Notes: generated by a model from the sequence alone, not told the origin. 64,000 bases of DNA from Planococcus versutus (GCF_001186155.3 NZ_CP016540.2:1218001-1282000); one strand, 5' to 3'. Counted from the stretch's first letter, positions 37,546 to 46,329 are shown. Numbers and translations: made by a program.

Positions 37546-37574
37546 AGATTCCTTGTTTAAGGAGTCTTTTTTTT
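37546..37574 (+). terminator. Intrinsic terminator after thiI
   Basis: AGATTCCTT / AAGGAGTCT stem (one wobble pair), GTTT loop, then nine Ts. Confidence 0.75.
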
Positions 37575-37646
37575 TATTGGGATTACAACAAAAACTGTTG
37601 GAATTGCTTTCTAGAAAAAAATAGCTCGAAATGAAAAAAGTTAAAT

Positions 37647-37684
37647 TGTATGAATAATTAATTTTTTATTGTATGATGATACAA
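37647..37684 (+). promoter_or_regulatory. Direct repeat and dyad in the acyl-CoA synthetase promoter region
   Basis: TTGTATGA occurs at 37647-37654 and 37669-37676, spaced 22 bases, about two helical turns. The second copy forms the dyad TTGTAT-GATG-ATACAA (37669-37684). It lies about 40 bases before the gene and may be an operator overlapping the promoter. Confidence 0.4.
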
Positions 37685-37721
37685 GAATAACAATTACATT
37701 TAAAACAAAGGGGAAATTAGC

Positions 37722-39296
37722 TTGAAAAGAGAAGAACTAATAGCACCCGAGTCATACAACTTAGTGGAAGAAGTTGAACGCTTTGCAACAGGAGACAGCA
37801 AGCTAGCGATTCTTTGGGAAAATGATGAAGGAAAAAAACAACAACTTACATATGATGAATTGATAAAACGTGCAAATCGTGCAGCAAATAGCTTTGAAAA
37901 AGCAGGGCTAGTCAAAGGTGACATAGTACTTGTTATGATACCGCGCCTTATTGAAGCGTATGTTGCATATATTGGTGCATTAAAAGCGGGGTTAGCGGTA
38001 ATTCCAAGTTCCGAAATGCTCCGAGCAAAAGATATTGCTTATCGTCTACGTCATAGTGATGCAAAAGCTGTGATTGCGTATGAACCATTTATGGATCAAT
38101 TTGAAAGCGTTAAAGAAATGGACAATGTAGTAAAATTTGTTATTGGAAATTCAGATCAATCGTGGATTTCTTTGCTAAGTGAAATGGAAAACGCATCAGA
38201 TGAATACAGCACACCTGCAACTAAAAAAGACGACATGGCATTCTTGTCTTATACTTCTGGTACAACTGGTAACCCAAAGGGTGTGGTTCACAGTCATGGC
38301 TGGGCATATGCGCATCTCCGTACTTCAGCGGAGCACTGGCTTGGTGCAAAAGAAGGAGACACAGTTTGGGCAACTGCGAGTCCAGGATGGCAAAAATGGA
38401 TTTGGAGTCCGTTTTTAGCAACACTTGGCAGTGGTGCAACAGGATTTGTTTACAATGGTAAATTCGATCCGGCTGTGTACTTACAACTGCTAGAAACGCG
38501 TAAAATCAATGTGCTTTGCTGTACACCCACAGAGTACAGACTAATGGCCAAACAAAAAAATTTAGAGAAATACGATTTATCTGCTTTGCACAGTGCCGTA
38601 TCAGCAGGCGAGCCATTAAATGCAGAAGTGATTAATGTTTTTAAAGAATATTTTTCGCTAGAAGTACGAGACGGCTATGGCCAAACTGAAAATACATTGC
38701 TGGTGGGTGTTATGAAAGGTATGGAGTCACGTATTGGATCGATGGGCAAACCAACACCTGGCAATGACGTAGAAATTATTAATGATTCTGGCACGCCATG
38801 TAGAGTGGGCGAAGTTGGAGATATTGCAGTTCACGTTGAAACACCGGCGTTATTCAAAGAGTATTTTAAAGATCCTGAACGCACGAGTATGCAATTCCGT
38901 GGAGACTATTACATAACAGGTGATCGAGCGTCAAAAGACCAAGATGGCTATTTTTGGTTTGAAGGACGTGGAGATGATATCATTATTTCAGCAGGTTATA
39001 CAATTGGACCTTTTGAAGTAGAAGATGCTTTAGTTAAACATCCGGCTGTTCAGGAATGTGCAGTAGTCGGAGCACCAGATGAAGTGCGAGGTACGATCGT
39101 TAAAGCATTTATTGTATTAGTCGAAGGCCAGACAGCTTCGGAGGAATTAGTAAAAGAGTTACAAAACCATGTAAAAAAGTTAACTGCACCTTATAAATAC
39201 CCACGTGCGATTGACTTTCTAGCAGAATTGCCAAAAACGGCTTCTGGTAAAATCCGCCGTGTGGAACTCCGTCAACAAGTAGACACAAAAAAATAA
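37722..39296 (+). CDS. mbcS: AMP-forming acyl-CoA synthetase (MbcS-like)
   Basis: 524-residue acyl-CoA synthetase of the ANL superfamily. SYTSGTTGNPKGVVHSHGW is the AMP/ATP loop, YGQTENTLLVG the second motif, and LPKTASGKIRRVEL contains the catalytic lysine. Position after iscS–thiI and similarity suggest MbcS/YtcI, which activates methyl-branched or medium-chain acids for fatty acid synthesis in B. subtilis. TTG start, 8 bases after AAGGGG. The chain-length preference is inferred. Confidence 0.82.
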   Translation: MKREELIAPESYNLVEEVERFATGDSKLAILWENDEGKKQQLTYDELIKRANRAANSFEKAGLVKGDIVLVMIPRLIEAYVAYIGALKAGLAVIPSSEMLRAKDIAYRLRHSDAKAVIAYEPFMDQFESVKEMDNVVKFVIGNSDQSWISLLSEMENASDEYSTPATKKDDMAFLSYTSGTTGNPKGVVHSHGWAYAHLRTSAEHWLGAKEGDTVWATASPGWQKWIWSPFLATLGSGATGFVYNGKFDPAVYLQLLETRKINVLCCTPTEYRLMAKQKNLEKYDLSALHSAVSAGEPLNAEVINVFKEYFSLEVRDGYGQTENTLLVGVMKGMESRIGSMGKPTPGNDVEIINDSGTPCRVGEVGDIAVHVETPALFKEYFKDPERTSMQFRGDYYITGDRASKDQDGYFWFEGRGDDIIISAGYTIGPFEVEDALVKHPAVQECAVVGAPDEVRGTIVKAFIVLVEGQTASEELVKELQNHVKKLTAPYKYPRAIDFLAELPKTASGKIRRVELRQQVDTKK

Positions 39297-39300
39297 CTGT

Positions 39301-39352
39301 AGACAAAACATGGCATCTCTTTTCTGAGAAAAAGAGATGCCATGTTTTGTCT
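39301..39352. terminator. Long perfect hairpin after the acyl-CoA synthetase gene
   Basis: A 23-bp perfect stem (39301-39323 with 39330-39352), loop CTGAGA. Little U-tract follows, so it could be a terminator of a weak type or a 3' stability element. Confidence 0.65.
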
Positions 39353-39405
39353 TGAATTTGAGCAAGAATTGCTAGTGAGTGTTTTTGAAATAGAGTTTAT
39401 CTTTA

Positions 39406-39435
39406 TTTACTTTCTGTAACTAGGAAGCCTATAAT
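39406..39435 (+). promoter_or_regulatory. Predicted promoter of rarD
   Basis: TTTACT (39406-39411), an 18-base spacer and a consensus TATAAT (39430-39435). Confidence 0.5.
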
Positions 39436-39488
39436 GAGACTATTATTTCGGAATATAAAATTTAATAAAGAATGGTGCGCGATACAGG

Positions 39489-40406
39489 ATGGTAGATTCA
39501 AAAAAAGGTGTTTTGGTTATTGTTTTAACGTATACGATGTGGGGATTTATGCCGATTTTTTGGAAACAAATTTCTCATGTCCCTGCAGATGAAGTATTGG
39601 CTGCACGAATTATCTGGTCTTTTTTATTGACACTGGGCTTTATTCTTCTATTTAATGGAGGACGTCAATTATGGTTAGATTTAAAAGAGTTATGGTCATC
39701 GAAAAAGCAGTTTTTTTTGTTAATGCTGGCGTCGTTTTTGATTTCAATAAACTGGTTTTTATACGTTTTTGCAGTCTCTCATGACCGGATTGTCGAAACA
39801 AGCTTAGGTTATTATATCAATCCGTTAATATCTATGTTATTGGGTGCTATTTTTCTAAAAGAAAAATTGTCACCAGCTATAAAAATCGCATTCTTATTAG
39901 CTGCAACAGGCGTATTGATCTTAACAATTTCTTTTGGCTCGTTACCACTTCTTGCACTTGGTATGGCTTTTAGTTTTGCGTTTTATGGGCTAATCAAAAA
40001 AACTATTCGTTTAGATGCGCTGCGCGGATTAGCAATTGAAACTTTATTTGTTTTTCCACTTGCAATTGGATATTACTTCTACCTGATGTCGGTTGATCGT
40101 CTTTCTTTTTTGGAAGTGGGATTGTCGACAGATGTTTTTTTAATCGCTAGTGGTTTGGTTACAGCTTTCCCATTATTATTGTTTGCGATAGGTGCTCCGC
40201 TTATTCCTTTGTACATGGTTGGGTTTTTACAATATATTGCTCCTTCTTTAATGTTAGTAATAGGTGTATTTATCTACGGAGAAGCTTTTGATACAGTGAA
40301 TATCATTTCCTTTTCATTAATTTGGAGTGCCTTAATCTTGTTTACCTCTTCAAAAATTATTGAAGCTCGAGGAATTCGAAAGGCGAATAAGAAAATTTCG
40401 GTTTAA
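39489..40406 (+). CDS. rarD: RarD protein, EamA-family transporter
   Basis: 305-residue integral membrane protein with about ten hydrophobic helices, the RarD branch of the drug/metabolite transporter superfamily. The N-terminus VLTYTMWGFMPIFWKQI and the second-half SLGYYINPLISMLLG are typical. Substrate unknown. The ribosome site before ATG 39489 is weak (ACAGG), so the start is tentative. Followed by sppA on the same strand. Confidence 0.85.
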   Translation: MVDSKKGVLVIVLTYTMWGFMPIFWKQISHVPADEVLAARIIWSFLLTLGFILLFNGGRQLWLDLKELWSSKKQFFLLMLASFLISINWFLYVFAVSHDRIVETSLGYYINPLISMLLGAIFLKEKLSPAIKIAFLLAATGVLILTISFGSLPLLALGMAFSFAFYGLIKKTIRLDALRGLAIETLFVFPLAIGYYFYLMSVDRLSFLEVGLSTDVFLIASGLVTAFPLLLFAIGAPLIPLYMVGFLQYIAPSLMLVIGVFIYGEAFDTVNIISFSLIWSALILFTSSKIIEARGIRKANKKISV

Positions 40407-40479
40407 ACTTGATTTCATGAAACATTTTGGTGTTTATCACGTATAGTACTGAGTAGTAACTTAGGAAGGAATGGTGTAC

Positions 40480-41493
40480 ATGAATACGAAACGGTGGATC
40501 GCTTTAATAGTGGCTGCAGCTGTATTAGGAATTTCAGTCGTCATCAACTCAGCATTTGCTTTTCTTCAAGGAAGCTTTGCGGAAAGCATTGATGAAATGA
40601 TGGCAACGACACAATCGAGCGTCTCTGAAGTGGTTCTAGAAAGTGGAGATATTGATTCTCGTGTTGCTGTTTTAAATGTAGAAGGTGTTATCCAAGATAC
40701 GGGAAACACATCATCGCTATTTGGAACAAGTGGCTACAACCATTCATTTTTTATGGAACAGTTAGAAAATATTAAAGAAGACCCTTCTGTTAAAGCGGTC
40801 GTTCTTGCTGTCAATTCTCCAGGCGGTGGTGTTGTCGAGTCTGCAGAAATTTATGACAAAATCACTGAAATTCAAGAAGAAACAAAAAAACCATTTTACG
40901 TGTCGATGGGTGCAATGGCAGCTTCAGGAGGGTATTACATTGCAGCACCAGCAGATAAAATTTTTGTGAACGAAGAAACCTTAACAGGTTCAATTGGTGT
41001 TATTATGCAAAGCGTTAATTATGGCGAACTAGCAGAGCGGTACGGTGTAGATTTCGTCACAATCAAATCAGGTCCATATAAAGATATCATGAGTCCAACG
41101 CGTGAAATGACAGAAGACGAACGTGCGCTGCTTCAAGAAATGCTGGATGACTCGTATGAGTCATTTGTAGATGTAATTGAAGAAGGCCGTGACATGACAG
41201 AAAAAGAAGTCAAAGCTGTAGCGGATGGTCGAATCATGAATGGTCGTCAAGCAGTAGAAGCTAATTTAGCTGATGCTATTGGATTTGAAGAAGATGTGAT
41301 CGAGCAAGTAAAAGCGGATTATGATTTAGGTAATGCAGAAGTATTTCAATATGGGGCTTCTGAAGGTTGGGGTTCTCTACTATCGATGAAAATGAATTCT
41401 TTTTTTGGTAACGATATCGAAACACAAATGATTTCAAAACTACTTACTGAATACAGTTCTCCACGTATGATGTATTTATACGGTGATAAATAA
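40480..41493 (+). CDS. sppA: Signal peptide peptidase SppA
   Basis: 337-residue membrane serine peptidase that degrades cleaved signal peptides and contributes to envelope stress resistance. An N-terminal anchor (about 6-24) is followed by the catalytic dyad S149 in MAASGGYYIA and K201 in SGPYKDIMSP; B. subtilis SppA uses S147 and K199. ATG 40480 is chosen, 9 bases after AAGGA. yteJ follows 12 bases after the stop, so they are cotranscribed, as in B. subtilis. Confidence 0.94.
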   Translation: MNTKRWIALIVAAAVLGISVVINSAFAFLQGSFAESIDEMMATTQSSVSEVVLESGDIDSRVAVLNVEGVIQDTGNTSSLFGTSGYNHSFFMEQLENIKEDPSVKAVVLAVNSPGGGVVESAEIYDKITEIQEETKKPFYVSMGAMAASGGYYIAAPADKIFVNEETLTGSIGVIMQSVNYGELAERYGVDFVTIKSGPYKDIMSPTREMTEDERALLQEMLDDSYESFVDVIEEGRDMTEKEVKAVADGRIMNGRQAVEANLADAIGFEEDVIEQVKADYDLGNAEVFQYGASEGWGSLLSMKMNSFFGNDIETQMISKLLTEYSSPRMMYLYGDK

Positions 41494-41505
41494 GGAGGGA
41501 CAACG

Positions 41506-42078
41506 ATGACAGACCATGAAACAACAAATGCTGTTGAAGTGGAAGTCACACCACTTGCTCAAGTACCCACTTATCGAGAAGTTCTTATTTATGAGCGGAA
41601 ACCAGCTGGATTTTGGGTTCGATTCTGGGCTTATTTAATTGATTTGCTAGTAGTTGGAGGCTTAACGTCTATTTTAGCGAAGCCAGTCTTTGCTTTAATT
41701 GGTATGGAGACAACGGAAATTCCATGGTATGCACCGTATGCGATTGTATCGGGTGTTATTTTTTATGGCTATTTTGTAATGATGACAAAATTTCTTGGAC
41801 AAACCGTCGGGAAAATGATCATCGGCATCCGTGTAATCTCTTTAAAATCGGATAATCTTTCAATTGGGACAGTGTTGTTTCGTGAATGGATTGGTCGCTT
41901 TATTTCGGTGACCATTTTACCGCTTTATTGGATTATTGGCTTTACTCCTTTAAAACAAGGCATTCACGACTTTATCGCGGATACAACAGTAGTCCATGAA
42001 GAATCATTCCGTAAAAACCAAGTAGTAAAGAAAAAACCTACAGAGGGATCTGAGTTGCAAGAGACCCAAGCCTTTTAG
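41506..42078 (+). CDS. yteJ: RDD family membrane protein YteJ
   Basis: 190-residue RDD-domain protein with about three membrane helices; GFWVRFWAYLIDLLVV carries the Arg and Asp signature positions, and LGQTVGKMIIGIRV follows. Extended polar C-terminus. In B. subtilis yteJ is in the sppA operon, and the proteins are implicated in resistance to lantibiotics. AAGGAGGG precedes the ATG. A second RDD gene lies 1.9 kb downstream. Confidence 0.85.
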   Translation: MTDHETTNAVEVEVTPLAQVPTYREVLIYERKPAGFWVRFWAYLIDLLVVGGLTSILAKPVFALIGMETTEIPWYAPYAIVSGVIFYGYFVMMTKFLGQTVGKMIIGIRVISLKSDNLSIGTVLFREWIGRFISVTILPLYWIIGFTPLKQGIHDFIADTTVVHEESFRKNQVVKKKPTEGSELQETQAF

Positions 42079-42113
42079 TATGATGAAACTATATTGAAAG
42101 GGAGGCGTATTGA

Positions 42114-42620
42114 TTGGTACAAATTACATTTATGAAAAATCCTGTTACTTTACCTAACAAAGAAGTGAAAGTAGGAGATCAGGCTCCTGATTTTACGGTT
42201 CTATCAAACGACTTAAAGCCAGTATCATTAAAAGACACTACTGGAAAAATTCGTTTAGTTAGCGTAATGCCATCTTTGGATACAGGAGTTTGTTCAGATC
42301 AAACCAAGCGTTTCAGTGATGAAGCCACTTCTTTAGGAAGCAATGTAGACGTATTGGCCATCTCGGTCGACTTACCATTTGCACAAAAACGCTGGATGGA
42401 CATCAACAAGGCAGACACCATTACGATTTTGTCAGATCATCGTGACTTATCATTTGGTGAAGCGTACGGAGTGACGATGAAAGAGCTTCGGCTTTTAGCT
42501 CGTTCAGTTTTCGTTATTGATGAAAATGATCAAGTCACATATGTTGAATATGTACCTGAAGGAACGGACCATCCCAATTATGAAAATGCATTAAACGCAG
42601 TTAAAGAGTTAACAAACTAA
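42114..42620 (+). CDS. tpx: Thiol peroxidase (Tpx family), resolving cysteine missing
   Basis: 168-residue peroxiredoxin of the Tpx type that reduces hydroperoxides. The peroxidatic cysteine is C60 in SLDTGVCSDQT. The usual resolving cysteine (ARWC/KRWC in B. subtilis and Staphylococcus) is replaced by methionine in AQKRWMDIN (M95), and C60 is the only cysteine in the protein. It may therefore act as a one-cysteine enzyme, needing an external thiol such as bacillithiol or thioredoxin. TTG start, 8 bases after AAAGGGAGG. Terminator follows. Confidence 0.9.
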   Translation: MVQITFMKNPVTLPNKEVKVGDQAPDFTVLSNDLKPVSLKDTTGKIRLVSVMPSLDTGVCSDQTKRFSDEATSLGSNVDVLAISVDLPFAQKRWMDINKADTITILSDHRDLSFGEAYGVTMKELRLLARSVFVIDENDQVTYVEYVPEGTDHPNYENALNAVKELTN

Positions 42621-42626
42621 TACAAA

Positions 42627-42656
42627 GAAACCCACTCGAGAGAGTGGGTTTCCTTA
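42627..42656 (+). terminator. Intrinsic terminator after tpx
   Basis: GAAACCCACTC / GAGTGGGTTTC around GAGA, then CTTATT; weak U-tract. Confidence 0.68.
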
Positions 42657-42673
42657 TTGAGGACGGCGAAAGC

Positions 42674-43597
42674 ATGAATTCAGCGATGGAAAAAACCTTT
42701 AATTTTATTGATGACCATACAACAAAAATCCAAAAAGAGCAGGAAAATGCTTATTTGGAAAGTTTGTTGACGACAACTGAAAATTGGCTAGACGGAATTA
42801 TAAAGCCTGAAGTAGATGCTAGCAAAGAGGAAGTTCGGAAAGCACTTCAGCTAGCAGTACTAAAAGGCATGAAAGAACACATTCAACCACATCATCAAAT
42901 GACACCCGATGCACTAGGGCTCTTGGTTGGTTACTTAGTTGAATTATTTGTTAAAAAAGAGCAAGCGGTAATTTTAGATCCTGCTGTGGGTACAGGGAAT
43001 TTGTTGTTAACCGTTATGAATTATTTGGATGGTCACATGACAGGAGCCGGTGTGGAGCTGGATGATTTGTTAATACGTCTTGCTTCAAATGCTGGCAATC
43101 TAGTTGAACAACCGATTACCTTTTATTTGCAAGACGCACTTCAGCCCTTATTAATTGATCCTGTTGATGTTGTTGTTTCGGATTTGCCGGTCGGTTATTA
43201 TCCTGATGACGAAACAGCAGCAACTTACGAGTTAAAAGCAGACGAAGGCATGACTTACGCTCATCATTTGTTTATTGAGCAATCGTTAAAACATACAGCT
43301 GCAGGCGGTTATTTATTCTTTATCGTTCCCAAAGCGCTGTTTGAATCTGAACATGCCAGTCAATTGCATAGCTTTTTGAAAAAACATGCATATATTCAAT
43401 CGGTGATGGAATTGCCAGAAAGCCTCTTTAAAAATTCAGCACATGCAAAAGGAATTCTGGTGTTGCAGAAAAAGAAAAAAGGTATTAAAGCTCCGAAAGA
43501 AGTATTATTAGCGCGTGTACCGAACATGTCAAAACCCGAATCCATGACTAAATTCTTTTCTCAAGTAACAAATTGGTTTAAAGAAAACAAAGAATAG
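42674..43597 (+). CDS. ytxK: Class I SAM-dependent methyltransferase YtxK
   Basis: 307 residues resembling the catalytic part of N6-adenine methylases: LDPAVGTGNLLL is the SAM loop, and SDLPVGYYPDD takes the place of the NPPY catalytic motif. YtxK sits after tpx in B. subtilis and has no known substrate; the altered NPPY motif argues against DNA methylation. ATG 42674 is 10 bases after GAGGA. In B. subtilis ackA follows; here a small basic protein gene follows instead. Confidence 0.85.
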   Translation: MNSAMEKTFNFIDDHTTKIQKEQENAYLESLLTTTENWLDGIIKPEVDASKEEVRKALQLAVLKGMKEHIQPHHQMTPDALGLLVGYLVELFVKKEQAVILDPAVGTGNLLLTVMNYLDGHMTGAGVELDDLLIRLASNAGNLVEQPITFYLQDALQPLLIDPVDVVVSDLPVGYYPDDETAATYELKADEGMTYAHHLFIEQSLKHTAAGGYLFFIVPKALFESEHASQLHSFLKKHAYIQSVMELPESLFKNSAHAKGILVLQKKKKGIKAPKEVLLARVPNMSKPESMTKFFSQVTNWFKENKE

Positions 43598-43671
43598 TCC
43601 CCGCTAATTATGGTATACTAAAGTTATTAACTAGCAGATGTATGATACTGGGACGAAAAGAGGGATGCACA

Positions 43672-43857
43672 ATGACTGAGTCAAACGAAGCGCCAAAAAA
43701 AGTCAGCCTTCAAGAAGCAGTAAAACGCCAATTAGAAGCTAAGAAAAATCAATCTTTAGATAAACAAAGTGGTGGCAGTGGTTCACTTGCAACGAAAAAA
43801 ATGAAAAGCCAACAAACAAAAAAAGTGAGTAATAATCGCCGTAAAATGGGTACGTGA
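43672..43857 (+). CDS. Small basic hypothetical protein (61 aa)
   Basis: 61-residue protein MTESNEAPKKVSLQEAVKRQ…, rich in Lys, Gln and Ser with no membrane segment. ATG 43672 follows AGAGGG with a plausible spacing. An extended -10 promoter TGGTATACT ends at 43619, and a terminator (43885-43912) follows, so it is a single-gene unit. Not recognised; the basic composition could reflect nucleic-acid or ribosome binding. Confidence 0.6.
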   Translation: MTESNEAPKKVSLQEAVKRQLEAKKNQSLDKQSGGSGSLATKKMKSQQTKKVSNNRRKMGT

Positions 43858-43884
43858 GTAAGTTCAGAAAGTAGTTTTAAAGGT

Positions 43885-43912
43885 AGACAAGAGTTTTTTC
43901 TTGTCTTTTTTT
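43885..43912 (+). terminator. Intrinsic terminator after the small basic protein gene
   Basis: AGACAAGA / TCTTGTCT, GTTTTT loop, then T-run. Confidence 0.82.
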
Positions 43913-43977
43913 ATATCAAAAAACAAATATGCTTTCAAACTTGTGGACGATGCCATTATAAAGCGAGGTGATCTTGA

Positions 43978-44499
43978 ATGTATGCTGGCTTTTGGTCACG
44001 GTTACGTGCTTTTGCCATTGACTATGTATTGATTTTTACCTATATGGGAGTCGTCTTTCTTTTTTCTGTGTTTATAATGCCTTCTGTACAAGAATGGTTT
44101 CAAGGGTCTCGAATTACTGCCCAATTATCAGGGTTTATGCTTATCACGCTTCCAGTATCTCTTTACTTTATTGTGGCCGATTCAAAAATAGGTAAGCAAT
44201 CTTTTGGAAAACGTCAAATGCACATTAAAGTAGTTAATGACAACAATCAACTGCTTTCTATTGGACAAGCAACTGTTCGAACACTCATAAAGTTTTTGCC
44301 TTGGGAGCTGTCTCACTATATGGCTTATCGAATGATCTATTTGGGAGATGCAGACCTACACCAACTGGATTATTGGATAGGTGGTATGATTTATGTATTG
44401 ATTTTCCTCTATGTATTCATGGTCGTTTTTACGAAAAATAAACAGTCTTTTTATGACCGCTTATTGAAAACTTATGTTGTAAACACACGTTTTTCATAA
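43978..44499 (+). CDS. RDD family membrane protein
   Basis: 173 residues, about four hydrophobic segments; GFWSRLRAFAIDYVLIF carries the Arg…Asp RDD signature and KIGKQSFGKRQMHIKV the second conserved block. AGGTGAT lies before the ATG. It is a distinct paralogue of YteJ at 41506. Function unknown; possibly envelope stress or ion transport as proposed for some RDD proteins. Confidence 0.78.
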   Translation: MYAGFWSRLRAFAIDYVLIFTYMGVVFLFSVFIMPSVQEWFQGSRITAQLSGFMLITLPVSLYFIVADSKIGKQSFGKRQMHIKVVNDNNQLLSIGQATVRTLIKFLPWELSHYMAYRMIYLGDADLHQLDYWIGGMIYVLIFLYVFMVVFTKNKQSFYDRLLKTYVVNTRFS

Positions 44500-44505
44500 A
44501 AACTA

Positions 44506-44533
44506 TTGACTCGTGCAAAAAGACTGGTAAAAT
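44506..44533 (+). promoter_or_regulatory. Promoter of the nhaC-type T-box transcript
   Basis: TTGACT (44506-44511), a 16-base spacer and TAAAAT (44528-44533). Confidence 0.65.
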
Positions 44534-44589
44534 CTATTTCAATATACTTTTTAAAATTATTTTTTATTTATTTTATAGATTAATCGATT

Positions 44590-44792
44590 GATGGTTTAGT
44601 AGACAATTTGTGAGCAGCAACTAGAGACTGAATGACAGGTGCAAATTCAGGCAGCAAATTGGATGAAATACGCCACCAGTTTTCATCGATTTGTTAAAGA
44701 GTGGATATTCGGCATGAGCTGAAAATCAAAATGGGTGGTAACGCGGAGAAAACCTTCGTCCCTTTATTGGGGCGGGGGTTTTCTCTTTTTTT
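44590..44792 (+). ncRNA. Tyrosine T-box leader of the NhaC-family gene
   Basis: The T-box core TGGGTGGTAACGCGG (44732-44746) is followed by a terminator GAGAAAACC … GGTTTTCTC with T7 (44746-44792). Stem I carries AGTAGA (44598-44603), an AGAGA element and GGTG in the same order as in the tyrS leader. The specifier loop reads GAAATACGCC, so the codon is TAC, tyrosine (44669-44671). Confidence 0.85.
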
Positions 44793-44814
44793 ATACAGAA
44801 AAGGAGTGTTTATT

Positions 44815-46191
44815 ATGCATACCATTAAGCCAGTCATGAAACCTAAGTTTTGGGAAGCCATGATCATCACCATTTCTATTTTCTTGTTAATTAGCATTAG
44901 TATTATTCAATTCGAATCGGTTCCGCATATTCCTATCTTGCTTTCCATTTTATTGTTGATCTTGTATGGACTAATGAAAAATATTACATACCGACAATTA
45001 GAAAAAGGATTAGTCGAAGGTGCCGGAGCAGGAATGAGTGCCATCTTCTTGTTTTTCTTTATCGGCATGTTGATCAGCAGTTGGATGATTAGTGGTACGA
45101 TTCCGACATTGATTTATACTGGATTTACATTGATCTCCATGACCTTCTTTTTTGCTATTGTGTTTATTGTAACGTCATTAATTGGATTGTCTGTCGGCAG
45201 CTCGTTAACCACAGTTGCAACAATAGGTGTGGCCTTTATTGGCATGGCAACTGCGATGGATTTATCACTTGCCATAACAGCTGGAGCTATCGTCTCGGGT
45301 GCGTTTTTCGGAGATAAAATGTCGCCACTTTCCGATACCACGAATTTATCGTCGTCTATTGTGGGGGTCGATTTGTTTGAGCATATTCGCAATATGGGGT
45401 GGACAACAATTCCTGCATTTGCATTGACATTGATTTTATTCTCTGTGTTGTCACCACGAGCAACAGTTGGAACGGCTCAAAGCGTTAATGAGTTTAAAGA
45501 AGGTCTGTTGGCAACCGGAATGATACATTGGTATACCGTAATTCCGTTACTTGTCTTAGTGGTGCTAACGTTTTTAAAAGTACCAGCATTGATGACATTG
45601 GCAATTAGCTCGATCTCGGCCATTGCCATTTCTTTTTTTCATCAAGTTTCTACCACCTCGGCCATTTTTAATGTACTTTTTAGCGGTTACGTATCTACTA
45701 CAGGCATAGGAGAGATTGACCGGTTGCTATCAAGAGGCGGAATGGAAAGCATGATGTTTACAGTAGCACTTGTGCTATTAGCTTTGAGCATGGGAGGCTT
45801 ATTATTTACATTGGGAATTGTCCAATGCCTATTAACAAAAGTGGAACGTGCCTTAAAAAAAGTATCTTCGGTTATCGCCGCATCTGCTTTAACGGCAATT
45901 GGCATTAATATTTTGATTGGCGAACAGTACTTGTCTATTTTGTTAACAGGGCAAGCTTTTAAAGAACCATACGATAAAGTAGGACTTGCTGGAAAAAACT
46001 TAAGTCGTGTCATGGAAGATGCTGGGACGGTTGTAAACCCATTAGTGCCATGGAGTGTTTGTGGAATTTTCGTCACAGGAGTCATTGGAGTGCCGACATT
46101 GGAGTATTTGCCATTTGCATTTTTCTGTTTGTTGTCTCCTGTTTTAACGGTGATATTTGGGTTTACAGGAAAGACTTTAACTTTTAACTAA
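44815..46191 (+). CDS. NhaC-family Na+/H+ antiporter-type transporter, probable tyrosine transporter
   Basis: 458-residue integral membrane protein with about eleven hydrophobic helices, matching the NhaC family: SGAFFGDKMSPLSDTTNL and LVPWSVCGIFVTGV are its hallmark motifs. ATG 44815 follows AAAGGAGTG. The tyrosine T-box upstream means expression responds to uncharged tRNA-Tyr, which argues that the substrate is tyrosine rather than Na+/H+ exchange alone. NhaC homologues under Tyr T-boxes (YheL-like) have been proposed as tyrosine transporters. Transport activity is inferred. Confidence 0.85.
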   Translation: MHTIKPVMKPKFWEAMIITISIFLLISISIIQFESVPHIPILLSILLLILYGLMKNITYRQLEKGLVEGAGAGMSAIFLFFFIGMLISSWMISGTIPTLIYTGFTLISMTFFFAIVFIVTSLIGLSVGSSLTTVATIGVAFIGMATAMDLSLAITAGAIVSGAFFGDKMSPLSDTTNLSSSIVGVDLFEHIRNMGWTTIPAFALTLILFSVLSPRATVGTAQSVNEFKEGLLATGMIHWYTVIPLLVLVVLTFLKVPALMTLAISSISAIAISFFHQVSTTSAIFNVLFSGYVSTTGIGEIDRLLSRGGMESMMFTVALVLLALSMGGLLFTLGIVQCLLTKVERALKKVSSVIAASALTAIGINILIGEQYLSILLTGQAFKEPYDKVGLAGKNLSRVMEDAGTVVNPLVPWSVCGIFVTGVIGVPTLEYLPFAFFCLLSPVLTVIFGFTGKTLTFN

Positions 46192-46329
46192 CAATGCAGT
46201 AACGAAGAGATGCGTTAAATCGTCGGGTTTTCTCATAAAAGAAGGTATTTTATCCGCAAAGTCGAATAGAGTAAGTGGAGATAAATTTTGCTTCTAAGCC
46301 ATGGAAATCAGTTAAAGGAGTAGATGTCA

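Noticed and set aside
43642..43671. Longer reading of the small basic protein from ATG 43642
   Set aside because: No ribosome site; ATG 43672 has AGAGGG at a suitable distance.
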